Assembly (NCBI GenBank): GCA_035695765.1
Contig: DASRRI010000131.1
Location: 1 to 64,000, forward strand
Source of the DNA: Dongia_A sp035695765
GTDB lineage: Bacteria > Pseudomonadota > Alphaproteobacteria > Dongiales > Dongiaceae
Reading direction: 5' to 3'
Length of the DNA: 64,000 nucleotides
Position 1 is the first letter of the stretch; every line of letters starts with the position of its first letter. A program made the position numbers and the translations under genes. Shown here in pieces: positions 17,372 to 25,567 of this stretch. Under the pieces are notes generated by a model that did no database searches, was not told the origin of the DNA, and was given only the letters and a program-made list of their open reading frames with translations.

Positions 17372-18835
17372 ATGAGCGACGAGAAGAACCTGATCGAAGG
17401 CCGCACCGGCAAGTGGGAGGTCATCCTCGGGCTTGAAGTGCATGCCCAGGTGATCTCCGAAGCCAAGCTGTTCTCCGGCGCCTCGACCACCTTCGGCGCG
17501 GAGCCGAACAGCCAGGTCAGCCTGGTCGACGCGGCGTTCCCTGGCATGCTGCCGGTCATCAACAAGCGCTGCGTGGAGCAGGCGGTCAGGACCGGCCTCG
17601 GCCTGAAGGCGGAGATCAACCTCAAATCCGTGTTCGACCGGAAGAACTATTTCTATGCCGATCTGCCGGCCGGCTATCAGATCTCGCAGTACACCCAGCC
17701 GATCGTCGGCAAGGGCACGATCATCCTCGACATGGCGGGCGGCGTGAAGCGCCACGTCGGCATCACGCGCCTCCATCTGGAGCAGGATGCCGGCAAGAGC
17801 CTGCACGACCAGCATCCGACCAAGAGCTATATCGATCTCAACCGCTCCGGCATCGCGCTGATGGAGATCGTGTCGGAGCCGGATATGCGCACCTCGGAAG
17901 AGGCTGCCGCCTATTTGAAGAAGCTGCGTTCCATCCTGCGCTATCTCGGCACCTGCGACGGCAACATGGAAGAAGGCTCCATGCGCTGCGACGTCAACGT
18001 CTCGGTGCGCAAGGTGGGCGATCCACTCGGCATGCGTTGCGAGATCAAGAACGTCAACTCCATTCGCTACGTCCAGCAGGCGATCGAGTATGAGGCGCGC
18101 CGCCAGATCGAGATCATCGAGGATGGCGGCACGATCAAGCAGGAGACCCGGCTCTATGATCCCGGCAAGGGCGAGACCCGCTCGATGCGCTCCAAGGAGC
18201 ATGCCCACGATTACCGCTACTTCCCCGATCCCGATTTGCTGCCTTTGGTGCTCGATCCCAACTGGGTGAACGAGATCAAGGCGACCTTGCCCGAACTTCC
18301 GGACGAGAAGCGTGCGCGCTTCGTCAGCCAGTACGGCCTCAGCGACTATGACGCAGGTGTGCTGTCGGGCGAGAAGGAGATCGCCGCGTATTACGAGACG
18401 GTCGTGAAAGGCCGCGATCCCAAGCTCGCCGCCAACTGGGTCAGCAGCGAATTGTTCGGCCAGCTCAACAAGGCCGGCAAGTGGGTCACGGATTCGCCGG
18501 TGTCGGCTGACGCGCTCGGCGGCCTCATCGACCTCATCGCGGACAACACGATCTCCGGCCGCATCGCCAAGGACGTGTTCGCGGCGATGTTCGAAACCGG
18601 CAAGCCGGCAAGAGCGATCGTCGAGGAGAAAGGCCTGCGCCAGGTGACCGACACCGGTGCGATCGATGCCGCGATCGACGACATCATGGCCAAGAACGCC
18701 GACAAGGTCGCCGAATACCGCGCCGGCAAGGACAAGCTGCTCGGCTTCTTCGTTGGCCAGGTGATGAAGGCGACCGGCGGCAAGGCCAACCCCGCGCTGC
18801 TCAACGAGCGTCTGAAGGCGAAGCTAGCGGGTTAG
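17372..18835 (+). CDS. gatB: Asp-tRNA(Asn)/Glu-tRNA(Gln) amidotransferase subunit B
   Basis: A 487-residue protein. WEVILGLEVHAQVISEAKLF near the start, DLNRSGIALMEIVSEPDMR and SMRCDVNVSVR are GatB kinase-domain signatures. The C-terminal GatB/YqeY tail domain ends VMKATGGKANPALLNERLK. It activates and amidates the glutamyl or aspartyl group on tRNA. The start is ATG at 17372; an upstream TTG overlaps gatA. A diverged copy of its last 26 codons recurs at 21803-21880. Confidence 0.97.
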   Translation: MSDEKNLIEGRTGKWEVILGLEVHAQVISEAKLFSGASTTFGAEPNSQVSLVDAAFPGMLPVINKRCVEQAVRTGLGLKAEINLKSVFDRKNYFYADLPAGYQISQYTQPIVGKGTIILDMAGGVKRHVGITRLHLEQDAGKSLHDQHPTKSYIDLNRSGIALMEIVSEPDMRTSEEAAAYLKKLRSILRYLGTCDGNMEEGSMRCDVNVSVRKVGDPLGMRCEIKNVNSIRYVQQAIEYEARRQIEIIEDGGTIKQETRLYDPGKGETRSMRSKEHAHDYRYFPDPDLLPLVLDPNWVNEIKATLPELPDEKRARFVSQYGLSDYDAGVLSGEKEIAAYYETVVKGRDPKLAANWVSSELFGQLNKAGKWVTDSPVSADALGGLIDLIADNTISGRIAKDVFAAMFETGKPARAIVEEKGLRQVTDTGAIDAAIDDIMAKNADKVAEYRAGKDKLLGFFVGQVMKATGGKANPALLNERLKAKLAG

Positions 18836-19296
18836 CGTTATCTCAGATCTGTTACCGGGTGTGCAGCCGACCTGCAGCGACCGTGCCCACTTGGCAGCTG
18901 GTAACCCAAGGGAGATGATCGCTGAAATCTGTCGATCATCGATGGCCGTGAGACCGGAGCAAATGCTGGAGCAGGTACAGAGCATTGTCCGTGTACACAC
19001 AATTGCAATGCCGGATGTTCACGTATATCCTTTCCAAATCCATCCAAAGAAAGACCTTTGCCAACACAAATCGGCAGGTCATCAAGAACTAACAAAAATG
19101 ATGGAATAGATCTCTGCAGCGATTGCGGCTGTGCGCTGACCCTAAGAGCGCAGGGAACGTGATCAGCCGTGGCGATTCAGAGAACGCGAGACATCCTCAC
19201 CGATCCGTCCCCTGTGAGAGACGGGCGCACATGCAGCATCGGATTAGCGCCCGATCGGCGCGCGACTGTCGGGCGCCCATTTCACGGGAGGAAACC
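18836..19296. other. intergenic stretch after gatB
   Basis: About 460 bases without a supported gene. No clear intrinsic terminator follows gatB. A CGATCATCGATGG-type imperfect dyad lies near 18913-18945. Open frames that run into the next gene from 19123 lack a ribosome-binding site. The segment seems to belong to the inserted block that ends at 21880. Confidence 0.4.
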
Positions 19297-21555
19297 ATGG
19301 TCGTCCTCGATCTCATTTCGCCCACCCCCATGTTCTCGTTTCTTGTAGCGACCGCGCAGAGGCCGAACCGGTGGATCATCGATCTGCTCGCATCGGCCCT
19401 AGTCGCGATGTTGCTCTTCGGCGGAGGGCCGGCTCACGCAAGCCATACGGTCTTCTGTCGCGCCGACCTGCCGGTGCACCCGGGCGAGCCGATGACCTGG
19501 CGGGCCAACGTGAGCGGCGGTTCTGGAAGCTTTACCTTCTCCTGGACGGGCACCGACGGCTTGGCTGGCAGCAGCGAGGTCGTGACCAAGATCTATGACA
19601 CCGCGGGTTTCAGGCTGGCACGGGTCACCGTGAACGATACAACCAACGGCGATTTGATGACCTCCCCGGACTGCCATAGCCAGGTCATTCCGGTGTCGTT
19701 CTCCGAACCGCCCAATGTAAACCCGGTGCTGTGGGTGCCGAATGACGTCGACCCCGTGCCGCTCATTCCGGAGGTCGAGCGGGCGTGGCGCGCGGTCCAG
19801 GCCGGCTTCGTCGACCAATATGGCAAGACCTTCTTCACGAACCCGCTGACGACGATCGTCTCGCCCGATACGGAGTTCGACATTTGCGGGGGCGACTGCA
19901 CCCACATCCGGGGCGGTCTCGAGCGGCTCATGAGCCAGGCCCAGCAGGAGGCGCAGGACCGCGTCGGCGCCGTGATCCCTTACACCCGCGCCGTGTTTGT
20001 GCTCGTCTGGGGAGGCGGAGGGTTCGCCGGCTCATTCGGCTGGGACAACCCGTTGAGCGGTGTCGGCGATTGGAACATCGCCGCGGTAGCAGGTGTGCCG
20101 ATTCCGCCGATCGATCCCGACATTCCCGATAGCCTTGTCCCCGACATGGGGCGCTATTTCGGCCTGGGCGTCGATGTCATCGCCCACGAGCTGAACCACG
20201 CCGTCGGGTGGGACGATCCGCACGACTTCACGCTTACCCAGCCGCCGAACGACTACGAGAAGCAGTTCTCGCTGGCCGGACCGTGGCTGACCGAGACGCT
20301 CCCAGACCAGACCGACCCCGCCATCAGCTTCACGGCTCCCGCCCCCGACGCCGCGGTGTCGGACACGATTACGGTTTCGGCCGATGCTTCGGACGAGACC
20401 GGCCTGGACGCGGTTGTTTTCCTGGTTGACGACCACTTCATGGCAGTCGATGACACTAGCCCATTCTCTTTCGAGTTCGACACGAAGCGAGTGGGTTTCG
20501 GTCTCCATCAGCTCCAAGCCACCGCCTACGATGACCAGGGCAATAGTGCCACCGCCACACGAAGTGTCACTGTCCTGAACCAGGTGGCCGAGACATTGTG
20601 CAGCGAGAGCTTTCCCGTAGGCGTCTTTCACGCCTGCTTCTTCGACGGGACGAACCTCGATGGACCCTATCTCGGAACGCTTCTCGACGCACCGTTCCCG
20701 GTTCCATCCTCCAACCTGGGCACCGGAATCCTGCACAGCGGCTTCGGCGAGGTCGCTTTCGGGGAATCCGACACGGTGAGCGCCGTCTGGCGAGGGACCC
20801 TCGACTTCCCGGCTGGAAACTACATCCTGCGCTTCTTCACAGACGATGGGCTCCGGGTAGAGGTGAACGGAGTCGAGATCCTGAACGAGTGGCAAGACCA
20901 GCTCGCTTCATTCGCGCGGGTCGCTGCCCTGGACGGGCCGACTCCCATCCAGATCGAGTGGTTTCAGAACGAGGGCAGTTATGCGCTGTTCTTCCGCTGG
21001 CAGCCTACCCTGCTAGAACCGCCGGCCACGATCGTGGCCGATCTCCCCGAATCCGTTGCGCTGGTCACCGGCAAGCGGATCAGAGGAGACGCCGGCAGCT
21101 TGGCAGCCGATGACGACAGCTATCTAAGAGTGGACTCCGCAAGAACAGGCAGACGCACGCGCACCACCGCTTGGATCGGTGGCTTCACGGGTGTTCCCAA
21201 CGACTTGCAGGATTTACGAGTCAACTATGTTGGTAGCAACTCGCGTGTCTGCTCGCAGGTCATCGCCATCCGGAATTGGACAACCGGCAAGTGGATACGG
21301 CTGGACACACGTGAGGTTGGTAAGACCGATGTGGTCATCCCGGATCTGATCCCCCCGGGGGCGGAGGCAGACTTTGTCAGCAATACGACCGGACTTGGGG
21401 ATGTTCGCATCCGCGTCCGGTGCCAGAGGAATGATGGTAACTTCGTCGCGCGCGGCGATCTCCTGAGGCTCGACTATGGGTTGGGGAACGCCCTTGGGAC
21501 ATCACTGAACGCGTCAACCTTTCGAGAAGAGGGGTTCGATAATCTCAACGAATAG
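19297..21555 (+). CDS. large secreted multidomain protein with a zinc-metallopeptidase-like motif and a PA14-like domain
   Basis: A 752-residue protein. A signal peptide lies near residues 25-48 (DLLASALVAMLLFGGGPAHA). A PKD-like beta domain follows, with SGGSGSFTFSWTG. The middle holds VIAHELNHAVGWDDPHD near residue 295, an HExxH zinc motif. An Ig-like repeat (TDPAISFTAPAPDAAVSDTI) comes next, then a PA14-like sugar-binding domain (FPAGNYILRFFTDDGLRVEV, LNEWQD). The start is chosen for its GGGAGG site; the frame is open upstream to 19123. Codon choice looks less uniform than in neighbouring core genes. It may cleave or bind extracellular polymers. I cannot assign a peptidase family. Confidence 0.6.
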   Translation: MVVLDLISPTPMFSFLVATAQRPNRWIIDLLASALVAMLLFGGGPAHASHTVFCRADLPVHPGEPMTWRANVSGGSGSFTFSWTGTDGLAGSSEVVTKIYDTAGFRLARVTVNDTTNGDLMTSPDCHSQVIPVSFSEPPNVNPVLWVPNDVDPVPLIPEVERAWRAVQAGFVDQYGKTFFTNPLTTIVSPDTEFDICGGDCTHIRGGLERLMSQAQQEAQDRVGAVIPYTRAVFVLVWGGGGFAGSFGWDNPLSGVGDWNIAAVAGVPIPPIDPDIPDSLVPDMGRYFGLGVDVIAHELNHAVGWDDPHDFTLTQPPNDYEKQFSLAGPWLTETLPDQTDPAISFTAPAPDAAVSDTITVSADASDETGLDAVVFLVDDHFMAVDDTSPFSFEFDTKRVGFGLHQLQATAYDDQGNSATATRSVTVLNQVAETLCSESFPVGVFHACFFDGTNLDGPYLGTLLDAPFPVPSSNLGTGILHSGFGEVAFGESDTVSAVWRGTLDFPAGNYILRFFTDDGLRVEVNGVEILNEWQDQLASFARVAALDGPTPIQIEWFQNEGSYALFFRWQPTLLEPPATIVADLPESVALVTGKRIRGDAGSLAADDDSYLRVDSARTGRRTRTTAWIGGFTGVPNDLQDLRVNYVGSNSRVCSQVIAIRNWTTGKWIRLDTREVGKTDVVIPDLIPPGAEADFVSNTTGLGDVRIRVRCQRNDGNFVARGDLLRLDYGLGNALGTSLNASTFREEGFDNLNE

Positions 21556-21661
21556 CGTCTTTTCGACTGTTCTTTCGCCCGGACGCCACAAGGCGCTCAG
21601 AGATTGTCTCTTAGTGGCACTTTTCCGCCCTGGTGGCGGTCCGGCGTGAGGGCTGCCGCCC

Positions 21662-21880
21662 TTGGCGGAAGTCCACGATTATCAGGGGGCACTTATGAGT
21701 TCACGCCTAGCCCGATCGCAGGAACAGAATCAAGGGTGCCAAGACCTCCGGCGGCTTCCCTTTCGTGACGAAGTGGCCGCACTGGATCACGCTGCCGCGC
21801 ACGTGGTGATGAAAGCCACGGGCGGCAAGGCCAACTCCGCACTGCTCAGCGAGCGGCTGAAGGCGAAGCTGGCGGGCTGA
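21662..21880 (+). pseudogene. chimeric scrap: hydrolase 3' end (antisense) fused to a second gatB 3' end
   Basis: Bases 21803-21880 repeat the last 78 bases of gatB (18758-18835) at roughly 85 percent identity by eye. The changes are mostly synonymous, and the encoded tail is VMKATGGKANSALLSERLK plus AKLAG. Bases 21736-21804 match, at roughly 88 percent, plus-strand 24632-24698, the 3' end of the alpha/beta hydrolase read antisense. The open frame crosses both pieces but has no convincing start. It is a recombination product, not a gene. Confidence 0.75.
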
Positions 21881-21905
21881 CACCGCGCTCCATTAAATTT
21901 CTGGA

Positions 21906-21934
21906 GTGTGGCGCCTGGGGGCGCCGCGCCACAC
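21906..21934. repeat. inverted repeat after the duplicated gatB end
   Basis: GTGTGGCGC at 21906-21914 pairs perfectly with GCGCCACAC at 21926-21934. No T-run follows on either strand, so it is a hairpin of unknown role, possibly a degenerate terminator at the end of the inserted block. Confidence 0.5.
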
Positions 21935-22152
21935 CGTTCGGGCTAAAGGAATTCCCTCAAGCGGCACCTGAATTTTACTTGTATATCTCGATTGTTATAA
22001 GACGAGAGTCTTAGTTAAACATGTTTAGGATCGAGAAAATCATACAATATCAATATACTTTCGAATATACTCAGTATTTATGACTTATTCACGGTTGGGG
22101 ATTTACTCATTCCCTCATTCGGCCATTTCGCCCAGATCAGGGGAACAATCCA
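21935..22152. other. AT-rich leader region of the chemoreceptor gene
   Basis: This stretch is clearly richer in A and T than the rest of the window (for example TTGTTATAAGACGAG and AAATCATACAATATC). It probably holds the chemoreceptor promoter; I cannot fix a single -35/-10 pair. No gene is supported. Confidence 0.4.
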
Positions 22153-23841
22153 ATGACCACGCGTCTGACGATCGCGAAGGCGGTCAATCTGTTCGGAATT
22201 CTGGTCGGCATTGGTTTCGTGGCGGTGATCTGGACCGCTTTGATGGCGATCAATGAGTTGAAGGTCGGTGGTCCGGTCTATACGCGCATCGTGCTCGGCA
22301 AGGACCTGATCGCTGATATCCTGCCGCCGCCGGAATACATCATCGAACCCTATCTCGAAGCGACGCTGGCGTTGAATGATCCGAAGTCGCTCGGCGCACG
22401 GAAGGAGCGGCTGGCGCAACTGCGCAAGGACTACGATGCGAGGCGCGATTATTGGAACGCGGACCGAATCTATGATCCCGCCATCGTCGCGCAGCTGATC
22501 GGACCCGCGCACGCCGAGGCCGCGAAGTTCTGGGACGAGGTCGAGAAGAATCTGCTGCCGACGGTCGAGCGCGGCGACATGAACGCGGCCGCTGCATCCT
22601 ATGCCAAGGTGACGGATGCCTACGCCAGGCATCGTGCCGTGATCGACAAGATCGTCGCGGCCGCCAATCGATCCAATGCGGAAAGCGAAGCGTCTGCCGC
22701 GCAGCTTGAAACCCAGTTCATGACCATCGTCTGGATCGTGTCGGGAATCGTCTTGCTCGTCGTGCTGGGCGGGGTGCTGTTCATGGCTCTCGGCGTCGTG
22801 CGGCCGATTGCGCGCATGACTTCCGTGATGAAGTCCCTGTCCGAAGGCGTGCTGGATGTCGTGATTCCCTCCGCCCAGCGGCGCGACGAAGTCGGCCAGA
22901 TGGCGAAGGCGGTCGATGTCTTCCGCGCCAACGCGGTCGAGGCCAAAACGGCGCGCGAGCGTGAAGCCGCCCGGCAGCAGGAGCGTCAAGAACGGTTCGA
23001 GCGGATGGACGCGCTGACGCGTTCGTTCGACGACAGCGTCAAGGGCGCGTTGCAGCGGCTTGCCGGTGCCGCCGGCCAGATGGAGAACTCGGCCCATCGC
23101 CTGACCGACGTCGCGGACAAATCCAACCATCAGGTCGTGACGATGACAACCGCGACGGAAGAGGCCTCCGCCAACGTCCAGACCGTGGCCAGCTCCGCGG
23201 AGGAGCTGTCCACCTCCTTCACCGAAATGACCCGCCGGGCCCAGGAATCCGCCGACATCGCCCGCGCCGCCGCCAGCCAGGGCTCCAACGCCAGCGATAT
23301 GGTGAAGGGCCTGGTGCAATCCGCCGACCGCATCGGCGAGGTTGTCCGCCTGATCAACGACATCGCCTCTCAAACTAACCTACTCGCGCTCAACGCCACG
23401 ATCGAAGCGGCGCGCGCTGGCGATGCCGGCAAGGGCTTTGCCGTGGTGGCGGGCGAGGTGAAGAACCTCGCCTCCCAGACCGCCAAGGCGACCGAGGAGA
23501 TTCAGAACCAGATCGGCGCCGTGCAAGCGGCGACTCAGTCGGCCGCCGGCGCGATCCAGGCAATCACGGAGACGATCGGCCGCGTGAACGACATTGCTTC
23601 CAGCATCTCCGAGGCGGTCCAGCAGCAGACCGAAGCGACGCACGAAATCGCGCGCTCGATCCAGGAAGCGGCGATCGGCACCCACGAAGTCTCCAGCAAC
23701 ATGGCCGGCGTCAAGCAGACGGCCAGCGACACCAAGGAATCGGCCGGCGAGGTCCGTTCGACCGCCGACGGCCTGAAGCACGAGAGCGAGCAGCTGCGCG
23801 CCCTGGTCGGCAGCTTCCTCGCGGATGTGAGGGCGGTCTAG
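22153..23841 (+). CDS. methyl-accepting chemotaxis protein
   Basis: A 562-residue chemoreceptor. One membrane helix at about residues 10-30 and a second near 195-220 bracket a periplasmic helical sensor of about 165 residues. A HAMP domain (VVRPIARMTSVMKSLSEGVL) and then the signalling domain follow, whose hairpin tip reads RLINDIASQTNLLALNATIE with EAARAGDAGKGFAVVAGEV. Its C-terminus lacks an obvious NWETF-type CheR-tethering pentapeptide. It would pass ligand signals to CheA/CheW; no other chemotaxis gene is in the window. Confidence 0.95.
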   Translation: MTTRLTIAKAVNLFGILVGIGFVAVIWTALMAINELKVGGPVYTRIVLGKDLIADILPPPEYIIEPYLEATLALNDPKSLGARKERLAQLRKDYDARRDYWNADRIYDPAIVAQLIGPAHAEAAKFWDEVEKNLLPTVERGDMNAAAASYAKVTDAYARHRAVIDKIVAAANRSNAESEASAAQLETQFMTIVWIVSGIVLLVVLGGVLFMALGVVRPIARMTSVMKSLSEGVLDVVIPSAQRRDEVGQMAKAVDVFRANAVEAKTAREREAARQQERQERFERMDALTRSFDDSVKGALQRLAGAAGQMENSAHRLTDVADKSNHQVVTMTTATEEASANVQTVASSAEELSTSFTEMTRRAQESADIARAAASQGSNASDMVKGLVQSADRIGEVVRLINDIASQTNLLALNATIEAARAGDAGKGFAVVAGEVKNLASQTAKATEEIQNQIGAVQAATQSAAGAIQAITETIGRVNDIASSISEAVQQQTEATHEIARSIQEAAIGTHEVSSNMAGVKQTASDTKESAGEVRSTADGLKHESEQLRALVGSFLADVRAV

Positions 23842-23857
23842 CCCGTCAACCCATGCG

Positions 23858-24544
23858 CTATTGGCCGATCTCCCCCGGTTGGTAATAGCGGCCATCGGTT
23901 GGATCGTAGAGCCTTCCGTCCGGGGCTTCCATGAGCACGCGATCGGGAATGTACTGGCCCCTGATTGTCGGCCGCAGCTCCGTGACCCAGGTCGAGGCTG
24001 GGATCTCCTTCAGGCTCTTGCGGACGAGATCGAGCTCCTCTTCCGTGATTTTTGCGATCTCACCGGACAGACGCGAGAAGCTCAACAGTTGGCTGACTGC
24101 GCGCTCCTCATCTCCGGAGAGTTTCTCCAGCGCAGACGTCACCTTCGGCTCGATCTCGTCGTGCTGGGATGCGAGGCTGGTGATGTGCGAGATCGCGTAG
24201 CGGGCTTCCGCGCTGGCCGAGATCAAACTGAGGTACCCATCGTCGATCTTTTTCTGGAGACCCTCGCTCGCCGCCTGCAGCTGGTCCCTTTTGATAGTCA
24301 GTGTGGCGATCTCATTCTTCAGGGCTGTCCGCTCGGTATCGAAGAAGCCCGTTGCGAGACCGGAGCCGAATCCGACGATCGCGATCACGATCGGGACCAG
24401 GCTTCCAATGTATCCTGCGCGGGTCCACCAGGGGGCCGAGACCTGTGCGATCTCGACGCGCAGTTTTTCGCATTCCAGCCGCCGTCGCTCCAGGTCCAGC
24501 CGCTCCGCCTCCGGGATGACCTGATCCGCGACCGCTTGCGACAT
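23858..24544 (-). CDS. single-pass membrane protein with coiled coil, function unknown
   Basis: A 228-residue protein. A charged helix (EAERLDLERRRLECEKLRVE) precedes one membrane segment (IGSLVPIVIAIVGFGSGLAT). A long coiled coil follows (TERTALKNEIATLTIKRDQL onward), and then a C-terminal module ends YDPTDGRYYQPGEIGQ. The start is ATG at 24544 with a GGGGAGAG site; the upstream open frame is Arg/Cys-rich and unlikely to be real. It ends 16 bases from the convergent chemoreceptor. I do not recognise a family. Confidence 0.6.
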   Translation of the reverse strand: MSQAVADQVIPEAERLDLERRRLECEKLRVEIAQVSAPWWTRAGYIGSLVPIVIAIVGFGSGLATGFFDTERTALKNEIATLTIKRDQLQAASEGLQKKIDDGYLSLISASAEARYAISHITSLASQHDEIEPKVTSALEKLSGDEERAVSQLLSFSRLSGEIAKITEEELDLVRKSLKEIPASTWVTELRPTIRGQYIPDRVLMEAPDGRLYDPTDGRYYQPGEIGQ

Positions 24545-24605
24545 GTGACTCTCCCCCCACTGGCCGCGGGTAGCGCCGCCGCGACAATGTCCATCAGTAT
24601 AGCAA

Positions 24606-25487
24606 TTAGCGCAGAAACGGCAGCAGCGCCGCCAGCACCTCCTGCGGCTTCTCTTCCGCGACAAAGTGGCCGCTCTGGATCACGCTGCCGCGCACGTCGG
24701 TCGCCCAGCGTTTCCAGATGTCGATGGCCTTGCTTTCGCCGGTATGGAGGTATTGTTCGCCGGACAGCACCAGGACGGGGCAGGTGATGCGCTTGCCGGC
24801 CTTCTGGTCCGCCCGGTCCAGCGCATCGTCGATCCCGTAGCCGGCGCGGTAGTCCGCGCAAATGGCCGCGATATTCTCCGGCTTACGGAAGCAGCGGCGG
24901 TATTCGGCCAGCGCCTCCGGGTCGAGCGCGCCATAGTCGCCGGCCCAAAGCCGCATCAGGTAGTCCTGAAAGAAATCCGGCTCATGGCTGATCAACCGCT
25001 CGGGCAATCCGCCGTCGCGCGCCAGGAAGCCCCAATGGAACGTATTCACGGCGAAATGCCGGTCGGCGGTATCCCAGTATTCCGAGGTCGGCACGATGTC
25101 GAGAATGCCGAGGCGCGTGATGGCGCGGGGGTGGTCGAGCGCCAGACGATACGCGATTCGCCCGCCGCGATCGTGCCCCACAAGGGCAAACCGCTCGTGA
25201 CCGAGCGCCTTCATCAGCGCCAGCATCTCCTCGCCCATGACGCGCTTGGAATAGTTGGCGGAATCCGCTGTCGGTGGTGGCGCATCGCTGTCGCCATAGC
25301 CCTTGAGGTCGGCACAGATCACCGTGTAGTGGCGCGCCAACTCCGGGGCGATCTTGTGAAAGGCCACCTGGGTCTGGGGCAGACCATGCAGCAATAGGAG
25401 CGGGCTGCCGCTGCCGCCGAGCCGCACGTTGAGGGTGAGGCCGCCGACCGCAACCCGCCGCTGCTCGAATCCTGGAAAAAAGCTCAT
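24606..25487 (-). CDS. alpha/beta hydrolase, haloacetate dehalogenase-like
   Basis: A 293-residue alpha/beta hydrolase. The nucleophile elbow is GHDRGGR, with Asp as nucleophile, near residue 105. LLLLHGLPQTQVAFHKIAPE and ADLKGYGDSDAPPP match fluoroacetate dehalogenase-type enzymes, and the C-terminal catalytic His is in SGHFVAEEKP. Asp rather than Ser at the elbow points to carbon-halogen or epoxide hydrolysis; the substrate is not proven. The start at 25487 has an AGGAAC site. A diverged copy of its 3' end recurs at 21736-21804. Confidence 0.85.
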   Translation of the reverse strand: MSFFPGFEQRRVAVGGLTLNVRLGGSGSPLLLLHGLPQTQVAFHKIAPELARHYTVICADLKGYGDSDAPPPTADSANYSKRVMGEEMLALMKALGHERFALVGHDRGGRIAYRLALDHPRAITRLGILDIVPTSEYWDTADRHFAVNTFHWGFLARDGGLPERLISHEPDFFQDYLMRLWAGDYGALDPEALAEYRRCFRKPENIAAICADYRAGYGIDDALDRADQKAGKRITCPVLVLSGEQYLHTGESKAIDIWKRWATDVRGSVIQSGHFVAEEKPQEVLAALLPFLR

Positions 25488-25567
25488 GTCATCTGTTCCT
25501 GCTGCCAAGCGCCCCGAATCCGACTATGCTCCGGCGAAGAAATCCAGACTAAAAATCCAGCGCCACT

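Noticed and set aside
17030..18208. 392-codon minus-strand open frame opposite gatA/gatB
   Set aside because: Antisense shadow; both plus-strand genes are certain.
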